DNA of 64,000 bases, taken from Azophilus sp965200465 (GTDB taxonomy: Bacteria > Pseudomonadota > Gammaproteobacteria > Pseudomonadales > Azotimanducaceae). The stretch spans positions 1,364,001 to 1,428,000 of the forward strand of contig OZ241358.1 in NCBI GenBank assembly GCA_965200465.1, written 5' to 3'. Every line of letters starts with the position of its first letter. The stretch's first letter is position 1. The position numbers and the translations under genes are program-made. Below are positions 51,304-59,449 of the stretch, one piece after another. The notes below the pieces were generated by a model. That model had not been told where the DNA came from and did not search any database. It was given only the letters and a program-made list of their open reading frames with translations.

Positions 51304-52062
51304 ATGGGGCTGACGGACGCTCAGATCGGCCAGTATTGGGAGCGCGGCTACCTGCTGGTGGGCGGGTTGGTTCCGCCGGCGAGGCTGGTCGCCTATGAAC
51401 GGCGGTTCGTCGCCCTCGCCAGCGGCGACGCCGCGCCTGCCGCGGCCATGAAGATCATGCGCGACCTCATGGTGGTCAAGGGCGCTGTCGCGCCGGCCAC
51501 CGCCTTGGCCGGGGTCAACAAGCTGATCAACTTCGAGGAGGACCCGCAACTCTACGGCTACGCCTTGGAGCCGAGGCTTCTGGCGGCGGTGCGCAGTTTG
51601 GTCGGGCCGGACATCCACAGCATCTCCACCAACGTCTTCAACAAGCCGCCGGAGGTGGACGGGCGCCATCCCCTGCACCAGGACTTGCGCTACTTCCGCC
51701 TGCGTCCGGCCGACGGCATCATCGGTGCCTGGACCGCCTTGACGGATGCGGACCGGCGCAACGGCTGCTTGGCGGTCATCCCCGGCAGCCATGAGGAGGG
51801 GCTGCTGGCGCACGGGGAACCGGATTGGCAATACGTCAACGCCGGCTTCTTCGGCATCCAAGACCTGAACTTGGACCGGCGGGAGCATGTGCCGATGGCG
51901 GCCGGGGACACGCTGCTGTTCCATCCGCTGCTGATCCACGGCTCCGGGCGCAACCGCAGCGACGCCTGCCGCCGCGCCATCTCCTGCCACTACGCCGCCG
52001 CTGGCTGCGAGTCCCCCCGTCGGAACTGGCGCACGGCCAAGCAGGTGCGCCGCATCGATTAA
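51304..52062 (+). CDS. phytanoyl-CoA dioxygenase (PhyH) family protein
   Basis: 252 aa from ATG 51304 (GTG 51274 is possible). A jelly-roll Fe(II)/2-oxoglutarate dioxygenase: the facial triad is H-x-D in LHQDLRYF, with the distal histidine in FHPLLIHGSGRNRS. YWERGYLLVGGLVPP is the usual PhyH opening, and WTALTDADRRNGCLAVIPGSH the core. These enzymes hydroxylate diverse small molecules, including compatible solutes and branched acyl chains. No pathway partner is evident beyond the VOC gene upstream. Confidence 0.87.
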   Translation: MGLTDAQIGQYWERGYLLVGGLVPPARLVAYERRFVALASGDAAPAAAMKIMRDLMVVKGAVAPATALAGVNKLINFEEDPQLYGYALEPRLLAAVRSLVGPDIHSISTNVFNKPPEVDGRHPLHQDLRYFRLRPADGIIGAWTALTDADRRNGCLAVIPGSHEEGLLAHGEPDWQYVNAGFFGIQDLNLDRREHVPMAAGDTLLFHPLLIHGSGRNRSDACRRAISCHYAAAGCESPRRNWRTAKQVRRID

Positions 52063-52267
52063 CTAAGGTGCGCCAAGTCCGAGATATAGAACGCCATCCT
52101 AGCCTACGACCGCATGGATGCGGCATTTCGGCTTTTTGAGACAAGGTAAAGCGCATCGCAGCCCAATGGCTCGACGTCGCCGCATTGGTGCTAAGATTCC
52201 GGTGGTCTCTGCAATTTAAGGAGGATGCGCCATCAACAAGCATTGTCAAAGCCGGCCGCTGGCGCTG

Positions 52268-53695
52268 TTGGGCCAAGCAACCGGCGCACGGAAAGCCGTC
52301 TCGGGCGGCAGGGGGCCTTGCGTAGGCGCATTGGCCAGCGCGGCTGTCCGGCGGCGCATCATCCACTTCCTGCTTAGGCCGCTTTTGCCGCTGCTGGCCG
52401 TCTTGGGCGCAGCGGCGGTTGCCGACGAGACCTGCATGTCGCCCTACATGGCGAAGATCGTCGGCCAGGAGGACTTCGTTTACATCTGGACCTTGGGTCT
52501 GCCCGGCGTGGGCGATGAGCAGGACAAGCTGGTCACAGTGGACGTCAATCCCGCTTCGCCCCGCTATGGGCGGGTGGTTCACGTCCTGTCCGTGGGCGGC
52601 CGCCACGAAGCGCACCACTCCGGCTTCACGGACGACCGGCGCCACCTTTGGGCCGGCGGCCTGGACACCAGCAAGATCTTCATCTTCGACGTCCACAGCG
52701 ACCCGGCGGCGCCCAAGTTGACCAAGACCATCGACGACTTCGTGGCCCGCTCCGGCGGCGTGGTGGGGCCGCACACCAGCTACGCCATGCCGGGGCGCAT
52801 GCTGATCACCGGCCTGTCCAACGATGAGGACCGGGGCGGGCGCACCGGGCTGGTGGAGTTCACCAACGGCGGCGAATACCTAGCCACCCACTGGCTGCCC
52901 ACGGACGCCGACCTGCGCGGGGCGCTGAAGTCCGGCAGCCACGCGGACGGCTACGGCTATGACGTGCGGGTGCTGCCGCGGCGCAACCTGCTGGTGACCT
53001 CCTCGTTCACCGGCTGGAGCAACTACATGATGAACCTAGGCGAAATGATGGCCAGCGAGGAGGCCATGCAGCGCTTCGGCAACACCGTGGTGGTTTGGGA
53101 CCTGCACGCCCGCCAGCCAAGGAAGGTGCTGGACGTGCCCGGCGCCCCCTTGGAGATTCGTTGCGCCTGGGGCAGCGGCCATGACTACTGCTTCACCTCC
53201 ACGGCGCTGACCTCCAAGATCTGGCTGATCTACGGGGACGAGCAGGGCGATTGGCAGGCCAAGGCGGTGGCGGACATCGGCGACGCCAGCAAGGTTCCCC
53301 TGCCGGTGGACATTTCCATTGCCGCCGATGACAGCCGACTGTGGGTGAACACTTGGAACGACGGCAAGACCCGCCTGTTCGACATCTCCAACCCCCATGC
53401 GCCGGTGCAGGTGCTGGAGCGGCAGATTGGCGAGCAGGTCAACATGGTCTCGCAAAGCTGGGACGGGGAGCGGCTGTACTACACCTCGTCGCTGCTGTCC
53501 GCCTGGGACAAGACCGAGGGCGAGGCGGACATCCACTACTTCAAGCTCTACGGTTGGGACGGCAAGGCGCTGCAGCAGCGCTTCGCCATTGATTTCCTGG
53601 CCGAGGGGCTGGGCGCTCCGCACCAGATGCGCTTCGGCGCCTACGCCCTCTACGGCTTGGCGCGGCCCAGCCCGTCCTCCGGCAAGGAAACCTAG
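52268..53695 (+). CDS. mtoX: methanethiol oxidase / selenium-binding protein SBP56 family
   Basis: About 475 aa from TTG 52268; the start is uncertain (see below). A signal-like hydrophobic stretch (FLLRPLLPLLAVLGAAAVA) precedes the mature protein, as expected for periplasmic methanethiol oxidase. The beta-propeller is clear: YMAKIVGQEDFVYIWTLG, HEAHHSGFTDDRRHLWAGGLDTSKIFIFD, PHTSYAMPGRML and HADGYGYDVRVLPRRNLLVTSSFTGWSNYMM. MtoX converts methanethiol to formaldehyde, hydrogen sulfide and hydrogen peroxide and needs copper. A SCO1/SenC gene follows, as in the Hyphomicrobium mtoX cluster. A strong ribosome-binding site (AAGGAGG, 52218-52224) points to an ATC triplet at 52232, in frame but not a normal start. 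Confidence 0.87.
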   Translation: MGQATGARKAVSGGRGPCVGALASAAVRRRIIHFLLRPLLPLLAVLGAAAVADETCMSPYMAKIVGQEDFVYIWTLGLPGVGDEQDKLVTVDVNPASPRYGRVVHVLSVGGRHEAHHSGFTDDRRHLWAGGLDTSKIFIFDVHSDPAAPKLTKTIDDFVARSGGVVGPHTSYAMPGRMLITGLSNDEDRGGRTGLVEFTNGGEYLATHWLPTDADLRGALKSGSHADGYGYDVRVLPRRNLLVTSSFTGWSNYMMNLGEMMASEEAMQRFGNTVVVWDLHARQPRKVLDVPGAPLEIRCAWGSGHDYCFTSTALTSKIWLIYGDEQGDWQAKAVADIGDASKVPLPVDISIAADDSRLWVNTWNDGKTRLFDISNPHAPVQVLERQIGEQVNMVSQSWDGERLYYTSSLLSAWDKTEGEADIHYFKLYGWDGKALQQRFAIDFLAEGLGAPHQMRFGAYALYGLARPSPSSGKET

Positions 53696-53843
53696 CGGCT
53701 GCGCCCGTCCGTTCCCCGCGCCGCCAGCCCATGCCTCCGCAACCATAGCTGCTGCAATGCTTTGGCTGGCGGGCCGGCGCTGGCGGCGCAAGCGCGGCGC
53801 GAGCATCGCGGCCTTCGGTGCGTCCACAGGGCAGGACAACGGA

Positions 53844-54539
53844 ATGCGCGGTTTTTTTCTCGTGTGCCTTTGCATGGCGGCAGCGCTGGCGGTTCCGCCG
53901 GCCTTGGGGGAGGACGGCACCGCCGGCCACGCTCACGCCAAGCCGCAAGTGCTGGCGCCGGGCTACGGGCCGCTGGAGTTTGCGCCGCCGCCGCCGGGAA
54001 GCTACGCGCTGCCGCCCATCGGCTTGGCCAGCGATGGCCAAGTGATTGATGCCGAAGGCCAAGCGGGCACCCTGCATGGTCATCTGGACGGCAAGATCGC
54101 CGTGCTCAGCTTCATCTTCACCAGTTGCAGCGACCTCAACGGCTGCCCATTGGCCACCCATGTGCTGCGCGGCGTACAGGACAGATTGCTAGGCGCCGCC
54201 GACTTGGGCGGCAAGGTGCGCCTGCTCAGCTTCAGCTTCGACCCGTTGCGGGACACCCCCCAGGTGCTCAAGCGCTATGGCGGTTACTTCCAGGCGCCGG
54301 GCTTCGATTGGCGGTTTCTGACCACCGCTTCCGAAGCGCCATTGAAGCCGGTGCTCGACGCCTACGATCAGTGGGTCATCCGCGACCCCAGCGGCGCGAT
54401 GTCGCACCTGCTGCGGGTGTATCTGATCGACCGCAGCAAGCGCATCCGCAACATCTACAGCGTCTCCTTCCTGCATGCGGACACCCTGCTGAACGACATC
54501 CGCACCCTGCTGCTGGAGGAGGCCGCGGCTGCAACCTAG
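53844..54539 (+). CDS. SCO1/SenC-family copper chaperone-like protein
   Basis: 231 aa. ATG at 53844. A signal peptide (FFLVCLCMAAALAVPPALG) sends it to the periplasm. The thioredoxin-like Sco core has VLSFIFTSCSDLNGCPLATH, FSFDPLRDTPQVLKRYGGYF and later SHLLRVYLIDRSKRIRNIY. The metal-binding cysteines are spaced C-x5-C, not the common C-x3-C, and the histidine is in MSHLL. It likely delivers copper to the methanethiol oxidase encoded just upstream. A MauG gene, part of the Hyphomicrobium cluster, is missing. Confidence 0.85.
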   Translation: MRGFFLVCLCMAAALAVPPALGEDGTAGHAHAKPQVLAPGYGPLEFAPPPPGSYALPPIGLASDGQVIDAEGQAGTLHGHLDGKIAVLSFIFTSCSDLNGCPLATHVLRGVQDRLLGAADLGGKVRLLSFSFDPLRDTPQVLKRYGGYFQAPGFDWRFLTTASEAPLKPVLDAYDQWVIRDPSGAMSHLLRVYLIDRSKRIRNIYSVSFLHADTLLNDIRTLLLEEAAAAT

Positions 54540-54746
54540 CGCCAACCGCAACGGTTGCACGGTGGGCTTCCCGAGGGAAAGGCGGCCAGTGGGACTGAAT
54601 CGGCAATTTGGACGGGCCGGGCTGGCCCTCGGCTGAGGGCTGCGCCGTCGGTCGAGAGCCTGCGTTGAGTGCCAAAATCCGCCGCGAGCGCCGCCGCCCT
54701 TGGCGCAGCGTGGGCTAAGGCGATGGCGGATGGGGGCGGAGCTTAG

Positions 54747-55100
54747 CTAGTCCTTGGCGGTGAAGAAGTCCGCCCGGGGGGTCATGGTCTCGTCATAGAC
54801 CGGCTCCATGAGGTCCACCCGGTACTTGTACACCTCGGAGCCGGTAATGCCGTAGGAGCCGATGTTGTCCCGCATCTGCAAGTACCATTCGCACTCGAAG
54901 TGGGCCTTCAGCGCCGCCTCGCTCTCCCAGCGCTCGAACACCCGGATGCGGCCGGGAATGCGCGGGTCTGGGCACCAGTCGTAGTCCAGGCAGCCCTCCT
55001 CGGTGAGAGCGCCGTCAATCAGGGGCCGCCCGGCTTCAAGGGCCGGGGCCACGTTTTCGGGCGGCATGTCGATGGTGCCGGAGATGATGATTCTGGTCAT
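54747..55100 (-). CDS. ABM-domain (putative quinol monooxygenase-like) protein
   Basis: 117 aa. ATG at 55100, with GGGAGG about 10 bases upstream. The small ferredoxin-like antibiotic-biosynthesis-monooxygenase fold is suggested by IIISGTIDMPPENVAPALEA, TEEGCLDYDWCPDP and RIRVFERWESEAALKAHFE. Such dimers oxidise quinols or act in small-molecule detoxification without a bound cofactor. It is divergent from the acyl-CoA dehydrogenase gene, 95 bp away. Reaction unknown. Confidence 0.82.
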   Translation of the reverse strand: MTRIIISGTIDMPPENVAPALEAGRPLIDGALTEEGCLDYDWCPDPRIPGRIRVFERWESEAALKAHFECEWYLQMRDNIGSYGITGSEVYKYRVDLMEPVYDETMTPRADFFTAKD

Positions 55101-55195
55101 GTGCGGAAAGCCTCCCTCCGATGGATTGCAAAATTGGCGCTGAATCGGCAAATATGGTGCAAGTTCCGTTTGCAATCAATGGGGGCGCCAAACGC

Positions 55196-56398
55196 ATGGA
55201 TTTCACCTTCAGCGCCGAGGACGAGGCTTTTCGCGCCGAGGTGCAGGCATTTCTGCAAGCCAAACTGACCGACGGGATGCGCCGAGCGGCGGCGCGCACC
55301 ACCACCGTCTTTGCCGACAAGGACCTCGCCATGCAATGGCAGGCCATCTTGGTGGAGCAGGGCTGGGCGGTGCCGTCTTGGCCGGTGGAGCACGGCGGCA
55401 CCGGTTGGGGGCCGACGCAAAAGTACATCTTTGGCGATGAGTTGGCCCGCGCCGGGGCGCCGGGGCTGATTCCGCTGGGCTTGCGCATGTTGGCGCCAGT
55501 GCTGTTCAAGTACGGCACCGAGCGGCAGAAGGCCCACTACCTGCCGAAGATGCTTTCCGGAGAGCATTATTGGTGCCAAGGCTATTCGGAGCCGGGGGCG
55601 GGGTCCGATCTTTCCAGCCTGAAGACCGCGGCGGTGCAGGACGGCGACGACTACCTCGTCAATGGAACCAAGATTTGGACCACCCACGCCCAATTCGCCG
55701 ACCACATCTTCTGCTTGGTGCGCACGGACAGTTCCGGGCGGCCTCAGCACGGCATCACCTTCCTGCTGATTCCCATGTCCGCGCCCGGGGTGCGGGTGGC
55801 GCCGATCATCACGCTGGCCGCCGACCACGAAGTCAACCAAGTGTTTTTTGACGACGTGCGGGTACCCCAAGCCAACCGGGTGGGGCCGGAGCACGAGGGC
55901 TGGAACGTCGCCAAGTACCTGCTGGAGTTCGAGCGCGGCGGCGGCGGCGCGGCGGCGCGTCTGCGGGTGTCCATCGATCACCTCAAGGCCATCGCCGAAG
56001 CCGAAAAGGACGGCGCCGCGCCCCTGTGGGCGTCCTCGAGCTTTCGCGCCCGGATCAACGCCTTGGACATCCGCATTGAGGCGCTGCAGTTCGACGAGCA
56101 CCTCACCTTGGCCCGCATGTCCCGTGGGGAGTCGCCGGGGCCAGGGTCCTCCTTGGCGAAGAACAGCACGGTGGAGATCGACCAAGCCATCAACGAGCTG
56201 AAACTGGAGGCGGTGGGCCACTACGCCATGCCGCACGCCAACCTGATCTCCATGAACGGCCGCAACGAACCCTGGGTGGGGCCGGACCATGCGGAGACGG
56301 TGACGCCGCGCTACCTCAACTCCCGCGCCGCCTCCATCTTCGGCGGCGCCCGGGAAGTGCAGAAGAACATCATCGCCAAGGTGGTGCTGGGCCTCTAG
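55196..56398 (+). CDS. acyl-CoA dehydrogenase
   Basis: 400 aa from ATG 55196 (an earlier in-frame start exists at 55121). MDFTFSAEDEAFRAEVQAFL is the usual opening. YSEPGAGSDLSSLKTAA and the KIWTTHAQFADHIFCLVRT segment line the FAD and acyl pocket, and IFGGAREVQKNIIAKVVLGL is the C-terminal signature. The type matches long acyl- or sterol-side-chain dehydrogenases (FadE-like). The family's usual catalytic glutamate position was not confirmed. It oxidises an acyl-CoA at C2-C3 with electrons passed to ETF. Confidence 0.9.
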   Translation: MDFTFSAEDEAFRAEVQAFLQAKLTDGMRRAAARTTTVFADKDLAMQWQAILVEQGWAVPSWPVEHGGTGWGPTQKYIFGDELARAGAPGLIPLGLRMLAPVLFKYGTERQKAHYLPKMLSGEHYWCQGYSEPGAGSDLSSLKTAAVQDGDDYLVNGTKIWTTHAQFADHIFCLVRTDSSGRPQHGITFLLIPMSAPGVRVAPIITLAADHEVNQVFFDDVRVPQANRVGPEHEGWNVAKYLLEFERGGGGAAARLRVSIDHLKAIAEAEKDGAAPLWASSSFRARINALDIRIEALQFDEHLTLARMSRGESPGPGSSLAKNSTVEIDQAINELKLEAVGHYAMPHANLISMNGRNEPWVGPDHAETVTPRYLNSRAASIFGGAREVQKNIIAKVVLGL

Positions 56399-56415
56399 CC
56401 CGGACATTGCATCCG

Positions 56416-56436
56416 AGACATTCCCCAATAATGTCT
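56416..56436. promoter_or_regulatory. 7-bp inverted repeat upstream of the LLM gene
   Basis: AGACATT, a CCCCAAT loop, then AATGTCT: a perfect inverted repeat in an AT-rich 163-bp spacer 18 bp after the acyl-CoA dehydrogenase stop. It may be a regulator site or a weak hairpin. No T-run follows. Confidence 0.3.
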
Positions 56437-56561
56437 GCACAACCTATTGAAGAAAAAGAATATTTCAGTTTGTCGCAAGCGACTTGGCGAAATATGCGGG
56501 TTAGGGTGCCGACGCTGGAACAGCCCTTGGCGATCAGGTTTTAGGTTAGGGACGGAGTTCT

Positions 56562-57626
56562 ATGGACATCGGCGTTTGCGTCGCCTCCCATGTTGGGGAC
56601 ATCGACTATGTGGTGCGGGCGGAGGAGTTGGGCTACAGCCATGCTTGGCTGGCGGACAGCCAGATGCTCTGGTCGGATTGCTACGCCGCCCTGGCCTTGG
56701 CGGCGGTGCGCACCTCGCGCATCCGGCTGGGCACCGGGGTGGCGGTCACCGGCACCCGGCCGGCGCCGGTCACCGCCGCCGCCATCGCCACCATCAATGC
56801 GCTGGCGCCGGGGCGCACCTTCTGCGGGGTCGGCGCCGGCAACACCGCCATGCGGGTGATGGGGCAGCCGCCGCAGCGCATTGCCGACTACGACGCCTAC
56901 CTCACCGAACTGAAGCCGCTGCTGCGTGGAGAGGAAGCCCCGCACGGCGAGGCCGCCGTTCCCATCCGCCACATCATGCCGGAGCAGGGGTTCGTCAACT
57001 TCGCCGATGAGATGCCCCTTTACGTTTCCGGCTTCGGTCCCCGCTCCTTGGCCTTGGCCGGCAAGCATGGCGACGGCGCCGTGCTGACCGCGCCCCGCAA
57101 CGGCGCGGTGATGGCCAACATCTGGCGCATGATCGAAGCTGGGGCCGAGGTGCATGGGCGCGTCTTGGAGCGAAAGCGGTTTTACACCACGGCGTTGACC
57201 GCCATGGTGGTGCTGCAGGAGGGCGAAGCGCCGGATTCGGAGCGGGTGAAGGGCCAATGCGGGGCCATGGCCATGGCCGCGGTGCATTATGCCTATGATC
57301 AGTTCCGCAACTTCGGCCGTCCGCCGCAAAACGCCTTGGCCGGCATTTGGGAGGACTACACCAAGCTGGTCGAGTCCTACCCCGCCGAGCGCCGCCACCA
57401 ACGCATCCACGGCGGCCACAACTGTTGGGTTCTGGAGGAGGAGAAGCGTTTCCTGACGCCGGAGGTGCTGGGCGCCGCCTGCATGATCGGCACCGCCGAC
57501 GAGTTGATTGAGCATTTGCGCGGCCTAGCCGCCGGTGGCCTCGACCAAGTAATGATCCTGCCGGACTTCACCACCCGCTTTGACGTGCTCGAGGAAGTGG
57601 CCGCCAAGGTGCTGCCGCATGTGTAG
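56562..57626 (+). CDS. LLM-class flavin-dependent oxidoreductase
   Basis: 354 aa. The luciferase-like (bacterial luciferase/F420-reductase) TIM-barrel is indicated by MDIGVCVASHVGDIDYVVRAEELGYSHAWLADS, split over the first strand and helix, then RIRLGTGVAVTGTRPAPVTAAAIATINAL, GVGAGNTAMRVMG and VSGFGPRSLALAGKHGDGAV. It uses FMN or F420 for an unknown oxidation. The hydroxyacid dehydrogenase gene begins 21 bp downstream, so the two are probably co-transcribed. Confidence 0.88.
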   Translation: MDIGVCVASHVGDIDYVVRAEELGYSHAWLADSQMLWSDCYAALALAAVRTSRIRLGTGVAVTGTRPAPVTAAAIATINALAPGRTFCGVGAGNTAMRVMGQPPQRIADYDAYLTELKPLLRGEEAPHGEAAVPIRHIMPEQGFVNFADEMPLYVSGFGPRSLALAGKHGDGAVLTAPRNGAVMANIWRMIEAGAEVHGRVLERKRFYTTALTAMVVLQEGEAPDSERVKGQCGAMAMAAVHYAYDQFRNFGRPPQNALAGIWEDYTKLVESYPAERRHQRIHGGHNCWVLEEEKRFLTPEVLGAACMIGTADELIEHLRGLAAGGLDQVMILPDFTTRFDVLEEVAAKVLPHV

Positions 57627-57647
57627 CGGGTGGCTTAAGGAAAAGTC

Positions 57648-58616
57648 GTGGCAACACCTTTGGTGATCGTCACGCGCCGCTGGCCGGAGAAGGTGGAAGT
57701 GGCCATGGGCTCCGCCTTTGAGGTGCGTTGCAACGCCGATGATCATCCTTTTTCCGCTGACGAACTCAGGGCGGCGTTGGCCGAAGCCGATGCGCTTTGC
57801 GCCACCGTCAGCGACCAAATTTCAGCCGCCGCGTTCCCGCCGGCGCCACGCTGCCGGATCATCGCCAACTTCGGCGTGGGGGTTAACCACATCGACCTAG
57901 CCGCCGCCCGCGCCAAGGGCGTTGCGGTCACCAACACGCCGGAGGTGCTGACCGAATGCACGGCGGACTTGGCGATGGCGCTCATGCTCATGTCGGCGCG
58001 GCGGGCGGGGGAGGGTGAACGGCTGCTGCGCCGCGGCCGATGGAGCGGCTGGTGCCCCACGCACCTGCTCGGCGCCCAGGTTTGCGGCCAAACCCTCGGC
58101 ATCATCGGCATGGGGCGCATCGGCGTCGCCTTGGCCCGCCGCGCCCGCAACGGCTTCGGCATGCGCATCCTCTGCTTCAACCGAAGCCCAGTGCCGAAGG
58201 CGGTCCTTGCGGATTTGCAGGCTAAGCAAGCCCCCAGCCTGGAGGCGCTGCTTCCCGAAGTGGACTTCCTCTCCCTGCACTGCCCCGCCAACGCCGCAAG
58301 CCATCGTCTGATGAATGCGGCAAGGCTGGCCCTGATGCGCCCGACCGCCCACCTCATCAACACCGCCCGCGGCAGCGTGGTCGATGAACAGGCGTTGGCG
58401 GACGCCCTAAGCAGCGGTGCGCTCGCCGGCGCCGGCCTTGATGTTTACGAAAACGAGCCGCAAGTGCCCGAAGCGCTGCTGCGCCTGCCGAACGTGGTGC
58501 TGCTGCCCCACCTCGGCAGCGCCACCGAAGCCACCAGGGCGGCGATGGGCTTGCGAGCGCTGCAGAATCTCAAAGCGTTCTTCGCCGGCGAAACGCCGGG
58601 CGATCTGTGCAATTGA
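57648..58616 (+). CDS. D-2-hydroxyacid dehydrogenase (glyoxylate/hydroxypyruvate reductase type)
   Basis: 322 aa from GTG 57648, with AAGG upstream. NAD(P)-binding GIIGMGRIGVALARRA; catalytic arginine in NTARGSVVDE, glutamate in DVYENEP and histidine in LPHLGSATEATR. ANFGVGVNHIDLAAA and TNTPEVLTECTADLAMALML are typical of GyaR/GhrB-like reductases. It reduces glyoxylate or hydroxypyruvate. Together with serA this could link serine and C1 metabolism, but other 2-keto acids are possible. Confidence 0.9.
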   Translation: MATPLVIVTRRWPEKVEVAMGSAFEVRCNADDHPFSADELRAALAEADALCATVSDQISAAAFPPAPRCRIIANFGVGVNHIDLAAARAKGVAVTNTPEVLTECTADLAMALMLMSARRAGEGERLLRRGRWSGWCPTHLLGAQVCGQTLGIIGMGRIGVALARRARNGFGMRILCFNRSPVPKAVLADLQAKQAPSLEALLPEVDFLSLHCPANAASHRLMNAARLALMRPTAHLINTARGSVVDEQALADALSSGALAGAGLDVYENEPQVPEALLRLPNVVLLPHLGSATEATRAAMGLRALQNLKAFFAGETPGDLCN

Positions 58617-58740
58617 CGCGCATTTCCGATGACGGCCAAAGCCCGCCAATCCGCAGCGTCCTTGTTTGTTTGCATTCCAACAGTGCGCAACCTCTTGCCG
58701 ACGGGAATGGAGCAGGGGGCCATCGGGCTTGGATGATGCG

Positions 58741-59349
58741 TCACATGTTCCGGTAGGCTACCTTGTCATCATCATCCACGACGACATAGCCTTGCTTTCT
58801 CAACTCGCCGATGAGGCCGGAAACGCCCTTGGCGTCAAGTTGGTTGCCGAAGAGGGATTTGATGGTGTTGGTGAGCGTCTTCATCTTGCGTGGCCTTGAA
58901 TTGCCGCGAACCTTCAAGTTTTTGACAACGGCGGCCACCTGTTCGTCCTGCGATTTGTCGTCCACTGAGGACAGCAAGGGTATGAGAGCGATGTCCGCGT
59001 GTCTTGCCGCATGGAGCTTCTTGCTAGTCAAGTGCTTGATGAGTTGATCGAAGCCAGTGTCCTTGGAGATGACGTGGAAATAGCCATTGGCGTCCCGCTC
59101 AGTCAGTTTCCCAAGATAGTAGGCGATATGGAAATCAAGCGCGTTCTTGCCGCTGCCGCTGATGGTGACGTATTCGGCCTTGTCGCCTAGGCGCTGCATC
59201 GGCTTAGCCAGCTCGATGGGAATTTTGGATTGGTTTGCGCCGACGAACACAAGCACTTGGAAGTCCAGCTCGCTGCCGCCATCAAGTATCATCGCCAAGT
59301 TTTTCGGCTGCACGTTCTCGTAGTCGATCAGGACGTAGTTCGTCTTCAT
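58741..59349 (-). CDS. NYN/PIN-domain protein with winged C-terminal region
   Basis: 202 aa. ATG at 59349. The N-terminal ~140 residues are a NYN/PIN-like RNase fold: NYVLIDYENVQPKNL holds the first acidic residue and asparagine, ALDFHIAYYLG a second acidic residue and VISKDTGFDQLIKHL a third. The C-terminal ~45 residues (LTNTIKSLF, GVSGLIGELRKQGYVVV) look like a LOTUS/OST-HTH-type winged helix that binds RNA. It is less GC-rich than its neighbours and stands alone. A role in RNA cleavage is likely from the fold; the target is unknown. Confidence 0.78.
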   Translation of the reverse strand: MKTNYVLIDYENVQPKNLAMILDGGSELDFQVLVFVGANQSKIPIELAKPMQRLGDKAEYVTISGSGKNALDFHIAYYLGKLTERDANGYFHVISKDTGFDQLIKHLTSKKLHAARHADIALIPLLSSVDDKSQDEQVAAVVKNLKVRGNSRPRKMKTLTNTIKSLFGNQLDAKGVSGLIGELRKQGYVVVDDDDKVAYRNM

Positions 59350-59449
59350 GGGCGATCCGGAGTTTGGATGCAGGAGGGCAGTATATCCAAATTGCACCGC
59401 TGCCCAAATCGGTTATGGTGCAGGGACGCTGCGGATGGGGGAGCCGTGA

